From positions 122,854,564 through 122,918,563 of the forward strand of contig CM059971.1 in assembly GCA_030490835.1 (NCBI GenBank): a stretch of DNA of 64,000 nt. Direction: 5' to 3'. The notes beneath the pieces are model-generated. The model made no database searches and was not told the DNA's origin. It saw only the letters and a program-made list of their open reading frames with translations. The DNA is from Annona cherimola (lineage: Eukaryota > Streptophyta > Magnoliopsida > Magnoliales > Annonaceae). Shown piece by piece: positions 1 through 11,097 of this stretch (its first letter is position 1; every line of letters begins with the position of its first letter). Both the position numbers and the translations under genes were made by a program.

Positions 1-149
1 TATTCTTCCTAAAGAACATGTCTCCAAACAAGCTTCTGACTTGAATAAGTCAAATAACCTAACGGTCTTAGTTATTGCATTCTGATTTAGGTTTAATACC
101 TTATGTATTCATTTTTCTTGTTGTTTTGCACATTCACTTATGGACTGCT

Positions 150-500
150 TTTTCTTTAAAAAAAAAAGTGTGTGACTTATTTAAATTTGTTTGGCTTTTT
201 TTCATAAACTTGTTAATCTAGATGTATTTAATATATATCAAGTTTTACTATTTTTAGAGATACGTATAAATTTTTTTTTGTATTTTTAAACATAGAGATT
301 TTAGCTGTTTTAATAGTTCAAAATTACTAAAATAGCCCTGTATTTAAAAATCTAAAAAAATGCACATATTCAAAAATAGTAAAACTTGACGCATAACAAG
401 TTTACAGAAAAAGAAAAAAAAATTAACAGGTTTTTTTTTTGGCCTGGGCTAAGTAAGCCATTGCTTACATGTGGCTAAGAAAATCATACTTTTCTTCTGG
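150..500. repeat. Degenerate foldback MITE
   Basis: The left half (tcataaacttgttaat ... caagttttactattttt) is roughly the inverse of the right half (aaaatagtaaaacttg ... aacaagttta). The right end carries a GGGCTAAGTAAG motif similar to the ends of the foldback elements at 10.7 and 35.1 kb. The exact borders cannot be set. Confidence 0.5.
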
Positions 501-913
501 ACCCTGCTAATGGCTTTAGCTATTCAAGAGAAGATGAAGATAAAATTGGGAGTTATGGATGCGGGCAAGAATGCAGATGGTTGGTTTACATTTTAGTTTA
601 GGATGCAGGTGGGTTGTTTCCATTTTAGTTTTAGTTTTAACTTTTTAAATTATTTTTATTTTAATGGATGGACCAACCCCGTTTTGACCATCTGGTCCAA
701 GGAGTTTGTGCTGCTTTGAGAATTAATTTAAGTTGCTACTGAACCGAATAGTTGTGACTCTGGATTTCAAAACACTGGTTAATAACTGCAAATCAGTAAT
801 TACTAGTAACATAGCTGAACCTTAAACTTGAAGTTGTGGTAGGAATTAGGCCTGGATAAAGGTTAATAGTTCAAGCAAATTATGGGCAGCTTGATTTTCT
901 TTTCTTTATTGCC

Positions 914-1503
914 TCAAGATAGGGAGCTCATAAAAGAACTATCTACATCCTTTCTTCTCCAAATGCAAGTTCTTCCTGATGCAATTTGTAACACATTCTG
1001 TACTCTCCTTCTGGATCTTGGCATCAAAGTCCTAATGATGAAATACATCATTTGGTCTCCTTCTGCAATTTGCATGTTGGCATTAAGAGAATGACCACTG
1101 GGTCTCTCCGAGCCAAAACTCACAGATCCTAATACATCTTTTACAGTTGTAGCACTTATCTGTGTGCCAGTAGTCTCACTGCTGTCATTTGGATTTCTCT
1201 GGAGACTCATAATTTTGGCAATTTTGTTCTGTGGAACCAGGCGCTTTCCACTCTTAGAATTGCATGTGCCGTTTACACTTGCTAGTTGTGTAACATGACG
1301 TACTCTGTTTTACTCAGTGTCCATTTTTCCATGCATAGACTGTCTGCCCTATAATTTGATAATACTTTTGTTCGCTGTCCAGGACCCCAGATCACACCAA
1401 ATGGATAGGCTCGTTTCAGAGAAAACAGGACTTCATTGATGTGGTTGAGGTGTGTAATGAAAGAATCCTCTGCCGCCTTACCACCTGGTATCTTTATGCC
1501 AGT
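914..1503 (-). pseudogene. Unidentified minus-strand coding remnant in two or three frames
   Basis: Two adjacent minus-strand open segments in different frames read like one protein. The first (1503 to 1285) contains GGKAAEDSFITHLNHINEVL and PFGVIWGPGQRTKVLSNYR and ends at TAG. The second (about 1300 to 914) contains NSKSGKRLVPQNKIAKIM and VKDVLGSVSFGSERPSGHS. Within it, a shifted frame gives DFDAKIQKESTECVTNC. The frame changes occur without GT/AG borders, so frameshift decay is more likely than splicing. Together with the segment at 1900-2208 this may be one broken gene. Its function is unknown. Confidence 0.3.
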
Positions 1504-1780
1504 TCAGCTACGGCTTTTCTTGTTATGGATTGTGTTGGGAAATGGGTAAAATCGGATTTTGCAAGTAGTCGAAATTTTAATTAAAAAAGGAAAAAGAAAA
1601 ACGAGTATGCAACAGAACAAGAGTGGGTAACCTTGCCAAAATCATAAGAATGTCCATATGACTGAGGCCTGAGGTGTGCCCCTTCATATGGGCTCCAAAT
1701 TTAGTGCAGCTTAATCTTCTTGACTGCATGTGATTTTGTGAATGCACATAACTGGAATTTGCAAGCACTATTTTTTGCAG

Positions 1781-1879
1781 GCTATATTTAGAGGGGCCAT
1801 GAAAGGCAAGCTAATTGTGAGCTGCCCCTTACCGCCGGAGAGGATTCCAAAATTCCAGCTTTTATTCAAAGATGTCTAG
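1781..1879 (+). other. Possible 3'-terminal exon of an unidentified plus-strand gene
   Basis: A pyrimidine-rich acceptor (TTTTTTGCAG, 1771-1780) is followed by 32 open codons and TAG at 1877-1879, reading AIFRGAMKGKLIVSCPLPPE and so on to LLFKDV. The acceptor and composition are exon-like. A candidate preceding exon lies near 1382-1443, after a CTGTCCAG acceptor. It conflicts with minus-strand coding-like segments, so at most one of these readings is right. No family recognised. Confidence 0.25.
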
Positions 1880-1899
1880 CAGGCAAATGAGTATAAGGC

Positions 1900-2208
1900 T
1901 TAGGGGATGATAGTTACTGTTGGCTTCTTATCGAATATACCAATTTTCAATTTGGAATGAAAATTCGTATGATTGGATCTCATGTTTTCCACAGTTCTTT
2001 CATTGTCATTCACAATGAATGGATCATGCTCCCATCTCGCATTTTTTGTGACCTTAGCACTAAAAAGTTTGACAACAGGGAGGGAGGGATGGCCTGAAGG
2101 TCTCGTTTTCCTATGCTGTGGTTCTGCACTGGCAAAAGCCTTGCTGCTGCTACTCCATGTGTCAACTAGCAGTCTTTGTGCCTTTCGCTTTTCTCTTGCG
2201 GTGTTTAA
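1900..2208 (-). pseudogene. Unidentified coding-like segment, lysine/arginine rich, no start codon
   Basis: On the minus strand there is an open frame of about 102 codons ending in TAA at 1902-1900. It reads as plausible protein: a basic start (AREKRKAQRLLVDTW), then KNARWEHDPFIVNDNER, ending IGIFDKKPTVTIIP. It has no ATG near its 5' end. Just upstream, after a possible splice acceptor, another frame gives KTPAASSAEIQRQLVGTND and then meets a stop, which looks like a frameshift or nonsense break between two parts of one ancestral frame. I recognise no family. It may be a decayed exon, or a last exon whose upstream splice site I cannot place. Confidence 0.35.
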
Positions 2209-2316
2209 TCATTAGTCCCAACCAACTGCCGCTGGATTTCTGCTGAGGATGCGGCTGGAGTCTTTCTAATCAGTGTAGAAAATGATTAACTTTCGTAAAT
2301 ATACAGATATTTGATT

Positions 2317-2512
2317 TCGGGTGTGCTTGGGAGTGATAAAACTTTTGGATGAAAATTTTTTATATAAAAGCTTTTCAAACGTGAGAAAATGATGTGTTAT
2401 GACAGGTTAGTTGTATAGAAATAATTAAGAAATAAGATGTAAAAAAATAATTAAAAATATGGTAGTTTTTTGAAGATTGAAAAGTTTTAAATATAGCCAA
2501 ACATGCTGAGTG
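2317..2512. mobile_element. Truncated PIF/Harbinger-like MITE (family B)
   Basis: It starts GGGTGTGCTTGGG and ends AGCCAAACATGC. The interior runs through gatgaaaa, gagaaaatgatgtg, ttagttgtatag and agatgtaa, shared in order with the full-length copies at 4388 and 30753 in inverted orientation. Confidence 0.6.
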
Positions 2513-2734
2513 GTATAAGGTGTCATAAGGTTCGGAACAGGGTGCAAAAAAGTTGCTGATACATTCCCACTTGTTTTGTTGAACCACCGAGAAAAGACGA
2601 AGACAACTAAACTTAAAATAGGTGCAAATATGAGAAAAGAGAATTTCACTATGGATTCGACCGTATTTAGCTATTATACTGTGATCATTAATCGCGTATG
2701 GAGCACAACCGCAATCTTAGTGGGGCATGATTGA

Positions 2735-3115
2735 TACAATGCGTTGTGCATATGCTTAAGTTAAAATATTCAATTTTTAATTTTAATTTTATTTATTATT
2801 TATTTTTTCTTCATAAACATATTTTCTTAAGTGCACTTAATTTATATACCAGGTTTTTGCCATTTTACGATATTTTTACATATCTATTTTTTATTTTTAA
2901 AAATCAAAATTTTTAAATGGTGGAAAATGACTTATATGCCCCTAAAATTGATGATTTTTAAAAATATAAAATGAATATTGTAAAAATTTTAAAACTTGGT
3001 ATGCGGATTAAATACACTTTAAAAATGTGTTTACAAAGAAAAAATTAAAAAGAAATAAAATTAAAACTAAAAAATGATATTGTAACTAAAGAGACGTACA
3101 ATATGCTGTATATAA
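2735..3115. repeat. Foldback repeat with the common palindromic interior
   Basis: The left arm (ttcataaacatatttt, aagtgcacttaat, ccaggtttttgccatttt) pairs with the right arm (aaaattttaaaacttggt, ttaaatacacttt, gtgtttacaaag). It is another member of the interior shared by several elements here. The termini are unclear. Confidence 0.5.
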
Positions 3116-4387
3116 TGATGTCTCAATCATAATTTTCAGTTTATAAAAAAAAAAAAACGTAATTTTCAAAATTAGCAAAATGTAAAAATTAGTGAAATGA
3201 AGAACTCAAATTATCTTTAGCAGCGTTGTTCTTAATATTGCTGCCTCATTCCTTCCACAAAAATGACATTCAAGGTGGGGTTTGACAAAATATAAAAAAG
3301 AAAAACTTAGATCCCTTCTTACCCACAATTTGATGAGACTTATTATTCAAACTACTCAATTATCAAGTTTTTTTTCCATTATTACCTGCACTTCGATCTT
3401 TTTTGCATTTTTACACAAGTATTTTATCTTATTTTCTTTAAACCTAATCATTATTCATATCGTATCATACTACTTTCTTACTTTTAATTTTTTTTCATCA
3501 TGTTTTCACCTGAAAAATCTTTAAAATAAAAGAGCCAGAGTGAGCCATCGGGGAAAAAAAAAAAAAAAAGGGAAGAAGAAGAAGAAGAAAGAGCCAGAGG
3601 GACAGTGACGTGCAAATCAGGACATGATATCAGCTGGTTTAGGCCTAAGTCCGCAGAGAGCTTTTACATTTGTATCTATATTGCTTGGGCAAATTCGCAA
3701 GTGTGTCATGTATTTTCAAAGACTTGCTCCCGTGCTAATATAGTTTGTCTGAAATTGCAACCGTATCATTGTTGTTAAAAAAAGATTTTTTTTTTAAATA
3801 ATGGAAGTACCTCCGCAAACAAATAGAATTGTAAAATACAATAAAATACTCTAAAAACATTTAAAAATTTTAGTTTTTAAAATTTTACGCACACTAAATA
3901 TATCAAGAACCCCACAATAAAAATGTGAGGATTATATGAAAAATAAGTTCTTATATTTTAAAGATATTATTTCTTTGCATTTTATAAGTTTATTTGTTTG
4001 CAGCAGCATTTTCTGTCATTTTCAAATTTCAAAAGTGATAAGACTACAATTTGAAGCAAACTGTATAGATACGAATGTAATGTTTTGAGAACTCACCATA
4101 TATCAGCACTTTGGCCCAGATTTTATGTAGGTACAGACGCAAAAACGAAACGAAAAAAAAATTCAAACCGAAGCTATTGGCAAACGCGCTCCACTGCACC
4201 AGCCGATTCTTGAAGGTGCACCATCGCCCATCGGCGGATAAAGCAGGCCAGTTCAACGCATGGTCATAACATCGCTTGCAATCCTGACCAGGGAATTCGT
4301 TGGATCAGGTACAAACGTGGCACGAAATACGCGAGAGATGGGATTATTTTCCGGATACAACTTTCGAACTCAAAACATGAAATTGAA
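3116..4387. other. AT-rich sequence with no gene found
   Basis: It contains poly-A runs and a short GAA microsatellite near 3572-3590. The short ORFs on either strand are low-complexity and hydrophobic, as expected of AT-rich non-coding DNA. I see no supported gene. Confidence 0.6.
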
Positions 4388-4678
4388 GGGTGTGTTTGTT
4401 TGGGATATAAACATGTCAACCAAAACTTTTCAATCTAAAACTTTTCACCCTCCATAACTACTCTATTTTTTAATTAATTTTTCACATTTTCCTATACAAA
4501 CTACCCTATTTTTCAATCATTTCTACACAACTATCTATACAACTAACCTATCTATTTTAACTTTATTCTCTTTACTTCTCGTCATTACTCCTATTATATC
4601 ACATCATTTTCTATCAATGTGACAACTTCTATCTCAAAAACTTTTCATCAAAAGTTTTACCCTCAACCAAACACACCC
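4388..4678. mobile_element. Complete PIF/Harbinger-like MITE (family B), 291 bp, TSD GAA
   Basis: The ends are GGGTGTGTTTG and CAAACACACCC, an 11-bp perfect inverted repeat. The flanks carry a 3-bp direct repeat, GAA, at 4385-4387 and 4679-4681. The interior (ttttcaatctaaaacttttc, ctacacaactat) recurs at many sites in the window. A 3-bp target duplication with short GGGTGTGTTTG-type termini fits Tourist/PIF-Harbinger MITEs. Confidence 0.8.
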
Positions 4679-4954
4679 GAAATATCTGACTGCTCTTAAA
4701 TGCTAAATTCGCGTGATTATGCAACGGCAGTGGAGAGCTAAACATTAAAAAAAAAAAAAAACATAATTCTACAGTCAATTGTTCAAGAAACGATGACCAG
4801 AAATATTCATAAAAAAAAAAAAAAAAAAAAAATCTATCTTGACGATTCTAAAATCAAGGGACGAATCGATTTCGACGCGAACCCTTCCAGTGTTCGCACT
4901 TCCGCTCAAGTCCTACACCTGTGACCTGTTGTTACTTCTTTTGGACGTATTTTG

Positions 4955-5110
4955 CAATTTGAACCCAAACATTTTCAATATAAACCTTTTTGCTTTTCAA
5001 AATTATTTTATTTTTTAATTATTTCTTCATGTCTTAGTATACGACTATTTTATTTTTCGATTATTTTGAAACAACTACTGTTACAACTGCTCTATCGGTT
5101 TTAAATTTCA
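4955..5110. mobile_element. Fragment of family B MITE
   Basis: The CCCAAACATTTTCAATATAA start and the downstream order (ttatttt, atttcttcat, ctattttatttttcgatta, caactgctctatcggtttta) match the left half of the family B copies. The right half is missing. Confidence 0.5.
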
Positions 5111-5328
5111 AAAAAGTTACTGATTTTAAAAAAAATTTAAAAATATTTACAAATTTTTAAAAATGATGAACTTGATATACTCCCAAGTGTATTCAATCAC
5201 ATCTGTTCTATTACCTTAAAAAACTTTTTAAAATATTATATTTTTAATTATTTTTCACATTTTCTTATGCATCTATTAAAAAATATTTACAAATTTTTAA
5301 AAATGGTGAACTTGATATACATGTTAAT

Positions 5329-5711
5329 GGAGCGCGATCTCCTGCACCCGGGAGCAGGCAGCGTGTGCACACACCTATTTTTTATTTTTTAAAAAAATTT
5401 TCACATAAAAATATTGATATAGGTGTATTTAACATGTGTATAAATTTTTACCATTTTTGGAGTATTTTACATATTTATTTTTTATTTTTGAAAATCAGTG
5501 GCATTTTAGATAATTTTAAATTACTAAAATGCCACTCATTTTCAAAAATAAAAAATAAATATATAAAAATCTCCAAAAATGGTAAAAATTGATACAGAGG
5601 TTAAATACATTTGGGCTAACAAGTTTATGTGAAAATTTTCAAAAAAAAATAGGTGTGTGCACCTGGGAGCAGGCAACGCTGCCTGCTCCCGAGTGCAGGA
5701 GATCGCGCTCC
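5329..5711. mobile_element. Mutator-like foldback MITE, 383 bp, 9-bp TSD
   Basis: Perfect 9-bp direct repeats CATGTTAAT flank the element (5320-5328 and 5712-5720). The termini are inverted repeats beginning GGAGCGCGATCTCCTGCA on each side and continuing CGGGAGCAGGCAGCG, so the whole element is close to one long palindrome. The 3' arm carries an extra small hairpin (gggagcaggcaa/gctgcctgctccc) absent from the 5' arm. A 9-bp target duplication with long terminal repeats points to a non-autonomous MULE. Confidence 0.85.
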
Positions 5712-5764
5712 CATGTTAATATACTTAAATTAACAGTTGTATTAAAAAATTTCAGAAAAATGTT

Positions 5765-6052
5765 AAATACTCCCAAGCGTATTCAATCACATCTGTTCTA
5801 TTACCTTAAAAAAATTTTAAAATATTATATTTTTAATTATTTTTCACATTTTCTTATGCATCTATCTTATTTTTTAATCATTTATACACACAAACTTATA
5901 CAATTAACCGATATATTTTTATTTTATTTTATTTACTCTTTATCGTTATTCATATCCTATCGCATCATTTTCTTTTGTTTTAAAATTTTTTATACCAAAA
6001 ATTTTTCGTTTAGAAGTTTTTATCCCTTCCAAAACGCACCCTCAAAATATTC
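5765..6052. mobile_element. Family B MITE copy
   Basis: The interior (ttttcacattttcttatgca, tttttaatcatttatacaca, caattaaccgatatattttt, tcgcatcattttcttt) follows the family B order and ends CCAAAACGCACCC. The 5' terminus is degraded. Confidence 0.6.
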
Positions 6053-6753
6053 TTTTAAAATTTTTATTAAATGATGAATACACTCATGATTCCTTATTTT
6101 ACCTTTCTTATGGTTTGTTTTCAACATGACTTATACCTATAACATTTTAATCCCCTGTTCTGAATCTTTTGGTATAATTCGTTGTTTCATTATTACTTAT
6201 ACTATAGTCATTTATTTTATTATTCATAAACATGTTTTTATTTTAATCGTTCAAAAATTACATTCCCGGGATTATGAAACATATGGAGATTGGAGGGAGA
6301 GGATGGATAAAAAAAAGTATTTTCGTGGCTTGTGTCGTAGAAAATTCAATTAAAAATAACAAAAACTTGAAAATTTTAAAGAGTAAAGTTATTATTTATT
6401 GAAATTAAAAAATTACAACGAAAATTTTGATCATTCCCTCATCCTACTCTCTTCTAATCCCGACGCTTACATGATGAAAATCATCATATGTTTATCTTTT
6501 TTTTTTTTTTTGATAAAGATATGTATATCTTTTAAATTTCATTTCCCTTTGCATATTATAAGTTGTTTTTACACGCTAGCTTGATGAATTATTTAGACCG
6601 AGCTTTGTATCGTACTGCTTCGTTTGATTTATTTCTTGTAACAGCCTTGTCTGCTTTGTCTCTTTATTATCATTTTTAATTGTATTGACCTTGTTTGCCT
6701 GCTTCTTTTATAATTTATACATATATAAATATATTTTGGTCAAATGTGAGTCC
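6053..6753. other. AT-rich non-coding sequence
   Basis: No coding signal, RNA gene or clear element was found. It holds only AT-rich simple sequence and short spurious ORFs. Confidence 0.55.
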
Positions 6754-6761
6754 GTGACTAC

Positions 6762-8089
6762 TAGAGGTGGGAATTGTTGTGGGACTGGCCTTGCTTTGAC
6801 ACATTTTTGATGAGCTAAATTTAATTTTTTTAAGCCGATATAGGAATGAGTCTTAACTTTTTACACGAATTCAAAAATAAGGTCGGAATGGATCAACCAT
6901 ATCCCAACCCGAAGTCCGACCCGCCTCACATATATTAATTCATGAAAAATTATAAGCATATATTTAAATCTTATTATTATTTACTTTCAATAGTAGAAGA
7001 ATCAATTTATCTATAAAAAAATAATAATTAATAAGAAGAATTTGCACATATATAACTTTTACGTATAATTATATATCAACCTATTTTAATAAATTTATAC
7101 TATATTTTCTCATTTTTTATTAACGATGTGTTTTTAATAATTAGTGAAATGTGAAGGATATAACATTTAAAATTAGTATAGATGTATTTTTATGTTCAAT
7201 ATATATATAAATTCTTAAAATCATCTTATTTGACTCATATTTTTTACCTAACCCACTATTCTAAAACTAGAGGTGCAATTTGGGAACCCACCGACCTGAC
7301 CCTAAATTGGGTAGAGTATTGTAGAAATTTTTACCCATGAGTACGGATATGGTAGAAATTATTATCCAACCCCTTAAATAGGGTAAGGATAGGGTATACA
7401 CATTAGGGATCCGGAATTGACCTAGATGGTACTCACATCGGTATCCTAATAATAAATAACTATAAATATATGTATAAAAATAAATACACAATAGTTTTTA
7501 GTCCCCATTCATCAATAAATTATTGTTGATTTGATTTTTATGTAGGGTTAGTATTTGTAATGACAAATTATCATAATACGAATGTGGATAATGATGTTGA
7601 TATGATTATTAATATGGATAATGAGGCTACAAAGAATGTAGAAATAGATATAAACAACAACAAAATGAAATTAATTATAAACAGTAAAGTCTAAAATGTA
7701 AAAGAGTATTGATTTATATTATTTAAAACAACACAACATTTTTTTTCACACGACAGGAACCAGAACAAGAACCAACCTTATGGGTAATGAGTAGAGTAAG
7801 GTATAGTAGAAATTGACCTTGTAAGCGGGTAGGGTAGGGTAAGTTTTTTGAAAATAGGGTATAAGTAGGGCATACTACTACCTGAACCGAATAGACTTGA
7901 GTTGCACCCTTACCCGAAATGGGTCTAATACTAATCTGATATTTGTCCTAGGACTTATTAAAAAAAAAATGATGGTTAAATTGACATTGTCTTAATTCGG
8001 AATAAAAACATCTAACTTAATTTTGAACAAGTATGGTCTGGGTTGGATAAATCCTGACCCGGTACGGTAAGTCCCGATTCCCACCCTTA
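6762..8089. mobile_element. Non-autonomous hAT element, 1328 bp, 8-bp TSD
   Basis: It starts TAGAGGTGGGAATTG and ends CCCGATTCCCACCCTTA, short inverted termini of the TAGGGGTGGGAAT type usual for plant hAT elements. The flanks are GTGACTAC (6754-6761) and GTAACTAC (8090-8097), an 8-bp duplication with one mismatch. No transposase reading frame remains. A second hAT-like element sits inside it (7268-7912). Confidence 0.75.
7268..7912. mobile_element. Nested hAT-like element, 645 bp
   Basis: The termini TAGAGGTGCAATTTGGG and GAGTTGCACCCTTA form an imperfect inverted repeat, and the element lies wholly within 6762-8089. The subterminal parts repeat GGGTAGGGTA-like and TAGAAATT motifs on both sides, as hAT subterminal repeats often do. 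I see no convincing target duplication, so it may be old. It has no transposase. Confidence 0.6.
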
Positions 8090-8384
8090 GTAACTACAGT
8101 TGCTACCTTCTTTCTCAATATGTCATATTTGCTAGCTCCAGTTAAAATTTTTTTGTGCACGCACATCGTTAAAGAATTTCACAAAAAAAGTTTAGAAATC
8201 TTCGTATTGAAGTAACTAAATGAGATGTCTCTCCTATCACCCGCTTCAGTGGCAAGCAATACATACAGCTATGTAATGCATAATGATGCAGTGTGTTGGG
8301 GCTGCTTGTAGTTGTTTTTTCCTTTCAAATTATATTTTTTAAAATCAAATGTACTCAAACATTTTATATATTACGCAAAGTTAT

Positions 8385-9728
8385 CAAAACCGAATCGGTG
8401 ATTAAACCGGTAAAGGAACTGGTCTAGTTCGAACCGGTTCGACCGGTTAATCAAACCGGTTGAAACTGGAGACGTCTGCATGACATATTTATGATGTCAT
8501 AAATATTAATTTTTTTAAAATTTTTAAATAAATATATTGATAAAATTATATTTTCATAAATCCTAAATATATATGTTCTTTCATACTATACTTAAACTAC
8601 TCTGTTTATTTCATCTTTAACCCTTTTTATTTCATATACTACACCATTCTCAAAATATTTCATTTCCCACCCCTTAAATTGACGTTAACAACCAAGCCCT
8701 TCGTCTTCTCGGCTCCTCTGCCCTGTTGTGTAACCACTATGTCTTTAAATGATACATACAGGAATTGAAGAGACTACTCATTTTTCATATCAGGAATAAA
8801 ACGAGAGGAAAGACGAAATGAGATGTGTAGGTGCGAGATTGGCAAGCACCGAAGGTGTTTTTTTTCTATAGGAGTCCAAGAATGTCGTAACTCGTCTCTC
8901 TCAGAAACTCTCTCCGCCACCTCCTCCTTCTCCTCTTTCCAAAACAGCAGCCAGCGAAGTCCATGCCGACGTTCTTCCTGAAGTCCTTCGACACTCCCTT
9001 CCTCTAAACGCCTCCATGTAGCAGCAGCTGCAGCCCTCCTTACACGCTGCTCCCAAATGGCTTCTTCGAAGCGGTTCTCCTGCTTCTCGTACTATGTCTG
9101 ATGTCATTAACCCTCTTCGAGCATTCGTATCTCTGCCGCAGGTCACCTTCGGCCCTAGGAGGTGCTTCTCTTCTCGCCACTCCCATCAACTGTTTGATCT
9201 TTTGTCTCAACCAGAGTGACTGCTCCTACCTGTTTGTTGGCACTTGACGAGAAATTGTGTTATTGGTGAAGTTACCATACCACTGCCATTCCCTACCAGA
9301 AGGAGGAATTTTGGTTGGATCAGATGTTCATATGTTTTACTAGCTGTTGCTTATCTGCTGTTTCGAGAATTGGGTAGGGGACTGATTCAATACAACCGGA
9401 CACGGCGAGGACAGCAGGCGCTACGGGCGGCGGGCGCGGTGCGGGCGGTGGGCGTGGTGAGGGTCGAGGAGTCGATGACGGCGGGCGCTGCCGCTGCGAG
9501 GAGTCGAGGACGGCGTTTTAGGGTTTAGAAACTTTCGTGAAGGGGGAAACCGGAAATGAGAGAGGGGCAGAGGGGGGCGAGCAGGTTGCGTAAGTAACTT
9601 CGTTCATTATTTATTTCTTTACCCGTCGAATCCGGTTCGACCGCTGGTTCGCGGGGTTCGGACGGTTTTATATAAATAAACCGAACCGGGGGTATTGAAC
9701 CAACTGGTCGGACCGGTCCAGTTCTCAT
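8385..9728. mobile_element. Element with ACCGGTTCGACCGG ends and a GC-rich, gene-like interior
   Basis: The left end carries repeated AACCGGTTCGACCGGTTAAT motifs (about 8395-8465). The right end (about 9615-9722) carries their inverse-type counterparts CCGGTTCGACC, CCGAACCGGGGG and GGTCGGACCGGTCC. The interior (about 8690-9540) is much richer in GC than its surroundings and has gene-like stretches, for example LSPPPPPSPLSKTAASEV and SDVINPLRAFVSLPQVTFGP, in different frames with stops. This suggests captured exon fragments. Exact ends and target duplication could not be set, and the interior is not a functional gene as it stands. Confidence 0.5.
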
Positions 9729-9729
9729 A

Positions 9730-10708
9730 CTATACATTTTATTAGAATTATTTTTTTTATATAAAAAATAAGTTTCCAATAAAAGATGCGTTTTTGATAG
9801 CATGATAGAATAGGTAACATTAAAAATAAACGGTTTAGACTTGGGGAAAAAATAAAAATAAGGGTCTACGTGAGTTTCCTTGAAGTCTATCTTATTGAAT
9901 AACGATGGTGATCTGCAAATACATCTACTTAGTTTAACTATAATTACAAATATACTTATATAGTTTTAAAAATTACAAATAAAGTCTAAACAGTTTGACC
10001 ATAATTATACATATACTTACACCATTATAACGTCATCATAGCCTAAGTGTATTTATAAAGATATACAAACTACATGAGTATATCAAATTTAAAAAATTAA
10101 CTAAGTATATTTAGTTTTTGCAAATATACCTAAATAGTTTACATGTGTTTATAAATGGGTTCTGCTTCTATGTAACAATATTATATAGAAGTAGCCTCAT
10201 GTAATCTTCTTAATTTTTAAGATATTGATGATTTATTTAAAATCTAATCTATTTATTATACTTAACATCATTTGTTTATTCAAAAAATCGAGTTTCATAA
10301 AAAAGTATGAACATTGGTCACATTTGCTCAAATATATATATATATACATACATACATATTTACGTATAAATTATGAAAAATACTTAAATCTATTTACACG
10401 TGCATTAAAATATAATAATACTTTATAAAATTATTTATCCACATAGTAGTGATATTTTAGAAGACTTAGATATTAAAAAAACTACTTTAAAATTAATATT
10501 TCAACGATAAATCATTTTATTATGATGATTTTGCACATTTATAGATGGAATTTATGTACAATGAAATAAAAAATAAAAAGGTTCTAATATACTATAAATG
10601 ATTCTAAATATAATTGATAAATGAATTTTCCATCAACTATCAAAATTTTAAAAATAAAGATGGTTACATAGAAAAAATGTTTCATAAAAGTGAGATTATT
10701 TATAAATA
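9730..10708. repeat. AT-rich DNA with a family C element (about 10160-10700)
   Basis: A unit from TTCTGCTTCTATGTAAC (10158) to GGTTACATAGAAAAAATG (about 10660) has inverted termini around the motif TATGTAAC/GTTACATA. Its interior (ttaagatattgatga, aacatcatttgtttatt, ttatttatccacatagtagt) matches the units at 24.6 and 29.9 kb. No gene is visible. Confidence 0.55.
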
Positions 10709-11097
10709 GAGAATTGACCCTGTTAGCCCAGACTAAACAAATATTTCGCTTAACTTATCTCAAAAAATTCATTTATAATACTTTTTTTACTTTCTTCTTT
10801 ATATTCTTGTTTATCTAATTGTATTTAATACATAAATCAAAATTTATCATTTTTGGATATGTGTATATATTTTTTAAAGTTTTTAAAGATTAGGGTATTT
10901 TAAATATATATATACATACACATAGATGTTTCAAATTTTCAAAAAAAAAACATGTACATATTCAAAAATGGTAAAACTTATTTATGTGTTAAAGATACTT
11001 AAATAAACAAATATAAGAAGAGAAAATAAACAAAGTATTATAAATAATTTTTTTGATGTAGGCTAAGTGAGCAGCCATGACTAATAGGATTATTTCT
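10709..11097. mobile_element. Foldback MITE (family D), about 389 bp, TSD TTTATAAATA
   Basis: The direct repeats TTTATAAATA at 10699-10708 and 11098-11107 flank it. The arms contain CTGTTAGCCCAGACTAAAC on the left and the inverse of a diverged ATTAGTCATGG...CACTTAGCC on the right. The inner arms (ttatctaattgtatttaa, caaaatttatcatttttgga) fold on their counterparts. The same family recurs at 35091. Confidence 0.7.

Larger units (their letters stand above)
1..2300. other. Left-edge region with unresolved coding-like segments
   Basis: This stretch has more balanced base composition than the DNA to its right and holds several open segments that read like natural protein, on both strands, none with a clear start. 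The separate candidates are listed below (minus 1900-2208, minus 1285-1503, minus 914-1281, plus 1781-1879). They could be the end of a gene cut by the window edge, or a decayed copy. I do not recognise a family in any of them. A degenerate foldback repeat occupies roughly 150-500. Confidence 0.4.

Noticed and set aside
7780..7880. GGGTAGGGTA runs resembling telomere repeat
   Set aside because: Plant telomere repeat is TTTAGGG in long perfect arrays. This is a short irregular subterminal motif of the nested hAT element.
8430..8460. GGTTCGAACC-like stretch resembling a tRNA T-arm
   Set aside because: There is no acceptor, D-arm or anticodon stem around it. It belongs to the ACCGGTTCGACCGG end of an element.
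9244..9528. Plus-strand frame rich in Ala, Gly and Arg
   Set aside because: No ATG start and biased composition from a GC-rich stretch. It is better explained as part of an element's interior.
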